A stretch of DNA of 7,330 bases, taken from NCBI GenBank assembly GCA_034437615.1, contig DAOTTW010000151.1, positions 1-7,330 on the forward strand. Reading direction: 5' to 3'. Positions within the stretch are counted from its first letter, which is position 1. Each line of letters begins with the position of its first letter. Under the pieces are notes generated by a model. The model was not told the origin of the DNA and ran no database searches. It worked only from the letters and a program-made list of their open reading frames with translations. Shown here piece by piece: positions 6,464-7,330 of the stretch. The DNA is from DAOTTW01 sp034437615. Lineage in GTDB: Bacteria > Chloroflexota > Anaerolineae > Aggregatilineales > Phototrophicaceae. The translations under genes and the position numbers were made by a program.

Positions 6464-6493
6464 ATTATAACAGGCATCTGGCCCAAGCGTCAG
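6464..6493 (-). promoter_or_regulatory. Promoter of the response regulator-phosphatase unit
   Basis: The minus strand carries a perfect extended -10, TGTTATAAT (6464-6472). A CTGACG hexamer (6488-6493) matches four of six -35 positions at an 18-nt spacing. Predicted transcription starts near 6457, about 42 nt before the ATG at 6415. The same AT block gives TATAAC on the plus strand (6466-6471), a possible overlapping -10 for the divergent gene, but with no recognisable -35. Confidence 0.65.
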
Positions 6494-6502
6494 GCGAAGG
6501 CG

Positions 6503-6508
6503 AAGGAG
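6503..6508 (+). promoter_or_regulatory. Ribosome binding site of the plus-strand hydrolase gene
   Basis: AAGGAG lies 10 nt before the ATG at 6519. It is the best Shine-Dalgarno match in the window and sets the start of the plus-strand reading frame. Confidence 0.7.
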
Positions 6509-6518
6509 AAAATAATCC

Positions 6519-7330
6519 ATGTCCGGTGAACCCCTCGCGACAGTACGCGGTATCCCGCACATTCCCAGCATCACGGCGGTTAATGTGCGCCCTGGCCCCA
6601 CAACCGCAGGCGACCCCGCATTTCAGGCCCCGGTCGGCATGTCCGGCATGACGATTCTGGAGGTGCAGCCCGACAGCGAAGGCAACGCGCTTAATGGCAA
6701 AACCTATCAGTGGTTTCATATCGTGTTTCACGGCGGTGCACGCGGCTGGGTCCGTGATGACCTGCTGAGCATTCAGGGTGATCTGACGCCTTTTGGCTAC
6801 CCGGACCTGGCAGAATTGACCTTTGCCTTTGCGCTGACGCGGGGCGCAGCCGAACAGCCACAAACACCACCAGAAGCAGAGCAAGAGACGCAGCCACCCC
6901 CGACACGCATCCCGGTTGGCGGCCCCACAGGGGACCAACAGCAGATCATGGACGCCAGCAGTGAGGACCGCATCCGGCAGGCAGCTTTCAACATCTCGGC
7001 GGCGTTTGAGGGCGGCTATGCCTCGATCAACACGGTGGATCGCGGCATCGTCAGCTACGGCTGGCTGCAATTCACGCTTCAGGGTGGGGCGCTGCATTCG
7101 GTGCTCTTGGATTACCTGAACAACAGCCAGAGCGAGACCGCCGAGAAACTGCGTAATTATCTGGCACCCGTCGCCAACCGGGACCCGAACCTGCGCAACG
7201 ACAGGAACTTCCATAGTTTGCTGCGGCAGGCGGCCACTGAGCCGGAAATGCAGGATGCGCAGGATAAAGCCGCACACAACTACTGGCAAAACATCGTCAA
7301 TGGCTACATCCGCCACCGCAAGCTGAAGCT
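6519..7330 (+). CDS. Bacterial SH3 plus GH46/lysozyme-like hydrolase, 3' end cut off by the window
   Basis: The frame stays open from the ATG at 6519 to the window edge: 270 codons, no stop. Residues about 8-86 resemble a bacterial SH3 domain (VNVRPGP at 21-27, WFHIVFHGGARGWVRDDLL near 65-83), a module that usually binds cell-wall glycan or peptide. Residues about 110-145 are a Pro/Gln/Glu-rich linker. From about 150 the sequence AFNISAAFEGGYASINTVDRGIVSYGWLQFTLQGGALHSVL follows the pattern of GH46 chitosanase / lysozyme-fold proteins, split here as AFNISAAFEGG (155-166) and GIVSYGWLQFTLQGG (176-190). E164 and D174 are candidate catalytic acids. No N-terminal signal peptide is visible, so export is unexplained. 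The minus-strand frame overlapping it has no recognisable domain. It diverges from the response regulator over 103 bp and could be a target of it. The hydrolase assignment is probable; the substrate (chitosan or peptidoglycan) is open. Confidence 0.8.
   Translation, partial: MSGEPLATVRGIPHIPSITAVNVRPGPTTAGDPAFQAPVGMSGMTILEVQPDSEGNALNGKTYQWFHIVFHGGARGWVRDDLLSIQGDLTPFGYPDLAELTFAFALTRGAAEQPQTPPEAEQETQPPPTRIPVGGPTGDQQQIMDASSEDRIRQAAFNISAAFEGGYASINTVDRGIVSYGWLQFTLQGGALHSVLLDYLNNSQSETAEKLRNYLAPVANRDPNLRNDRNFHSLLRQAATEPEMQDAQDKAAHNYWQNIVNGYIRHRKLK

Noticed and set aside
6416..6601. 62-residue N-terminal extension of the response regulator
   Set aside because: The extension precedes the predicted transcription start and overlaps the divergent gene. 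MAKQQLILVVDD at 6415 is the usual start for the family.
6465..7316. Long minus-strand open frame of 283 codons opposite the right-edge gene
   Set aside because: Its translation has no recognisable domain, is Cys/Arg-rich and overlaps the response regulator promoter. The plus-strand frame in the same DNA has a good ribosome site and clear SH3 and GH46-like motifs.

Overview
This window looks like ordinary chromosome from a moderately GC-rich, free-living bacterium. The closest guess is Chloroflexota (Anaerolineae-like). That rests on large secreted PPC-clostripain proteins, small secreted proteins with 'AQDD'-type mature N-termini, and a TGTAGGGACGCGCC-type palindromic intergenic repeat. It is an inference from protein style and repeat type, with no marker gene to confirm it. 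I see no tRNA, rRNA, insertion sequence, CRISPR array or phage module.

Layout: four complete genes lie on the minus strand and one incomplete gene on the plus strand. From right to left on the minus strand they are an OmpR/PhoB-type response regulator (5678-6415), a membrane-anchored tyrosine/dual-specificity phosphatase with an FN3-like domain (4501-5625), a small secreted protein of unknown function (3685-4317) and a large secreted clostripain-family (C11) cysteine peptidase (159-3497). Diverging from the response regulator is a plus-strand gene (6519 to the window edge) for a bacterial-SH3 plus GH46/lysozyme-like glycan hydrolase. It runs off the right end.

Transcription: the response regulator has a convincing extended -10 promoter in the 103-bp divergent region. 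It is followed after 52 nt by the phosphatase, so the two are probably co-transcribed, with a weak terminator after the phosphatase. The small secreted gene has its own candidate promoter and leader hairpin, and two hairpins follow it. The second of these is a strong intrinsic terminator that also contains a near-consensus promoter for the peptidase gene: the -35 is in the loop and the -10 in the U-tract. The peptidase gene ends in a probable terminator and then in palindromic repeats at the left edge.

Functionally the genes suggest envelope or extracellular work: a signalling pair (regulator plus phosphatase, no histidine kinase in view), a probable glycan hydrolase, and two exported proteins including an Arg/Lys-type protease. 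A single shared pathway is not demonstrated. Nothing here is clearly a new multi-gene system. The best second-look items are the promoter nested in a terminator, the MptpB/PTEN-like phosphatase paired with a regulator, the peptidase's C-terminal repeat domains, and the truncated GH46-like protein.
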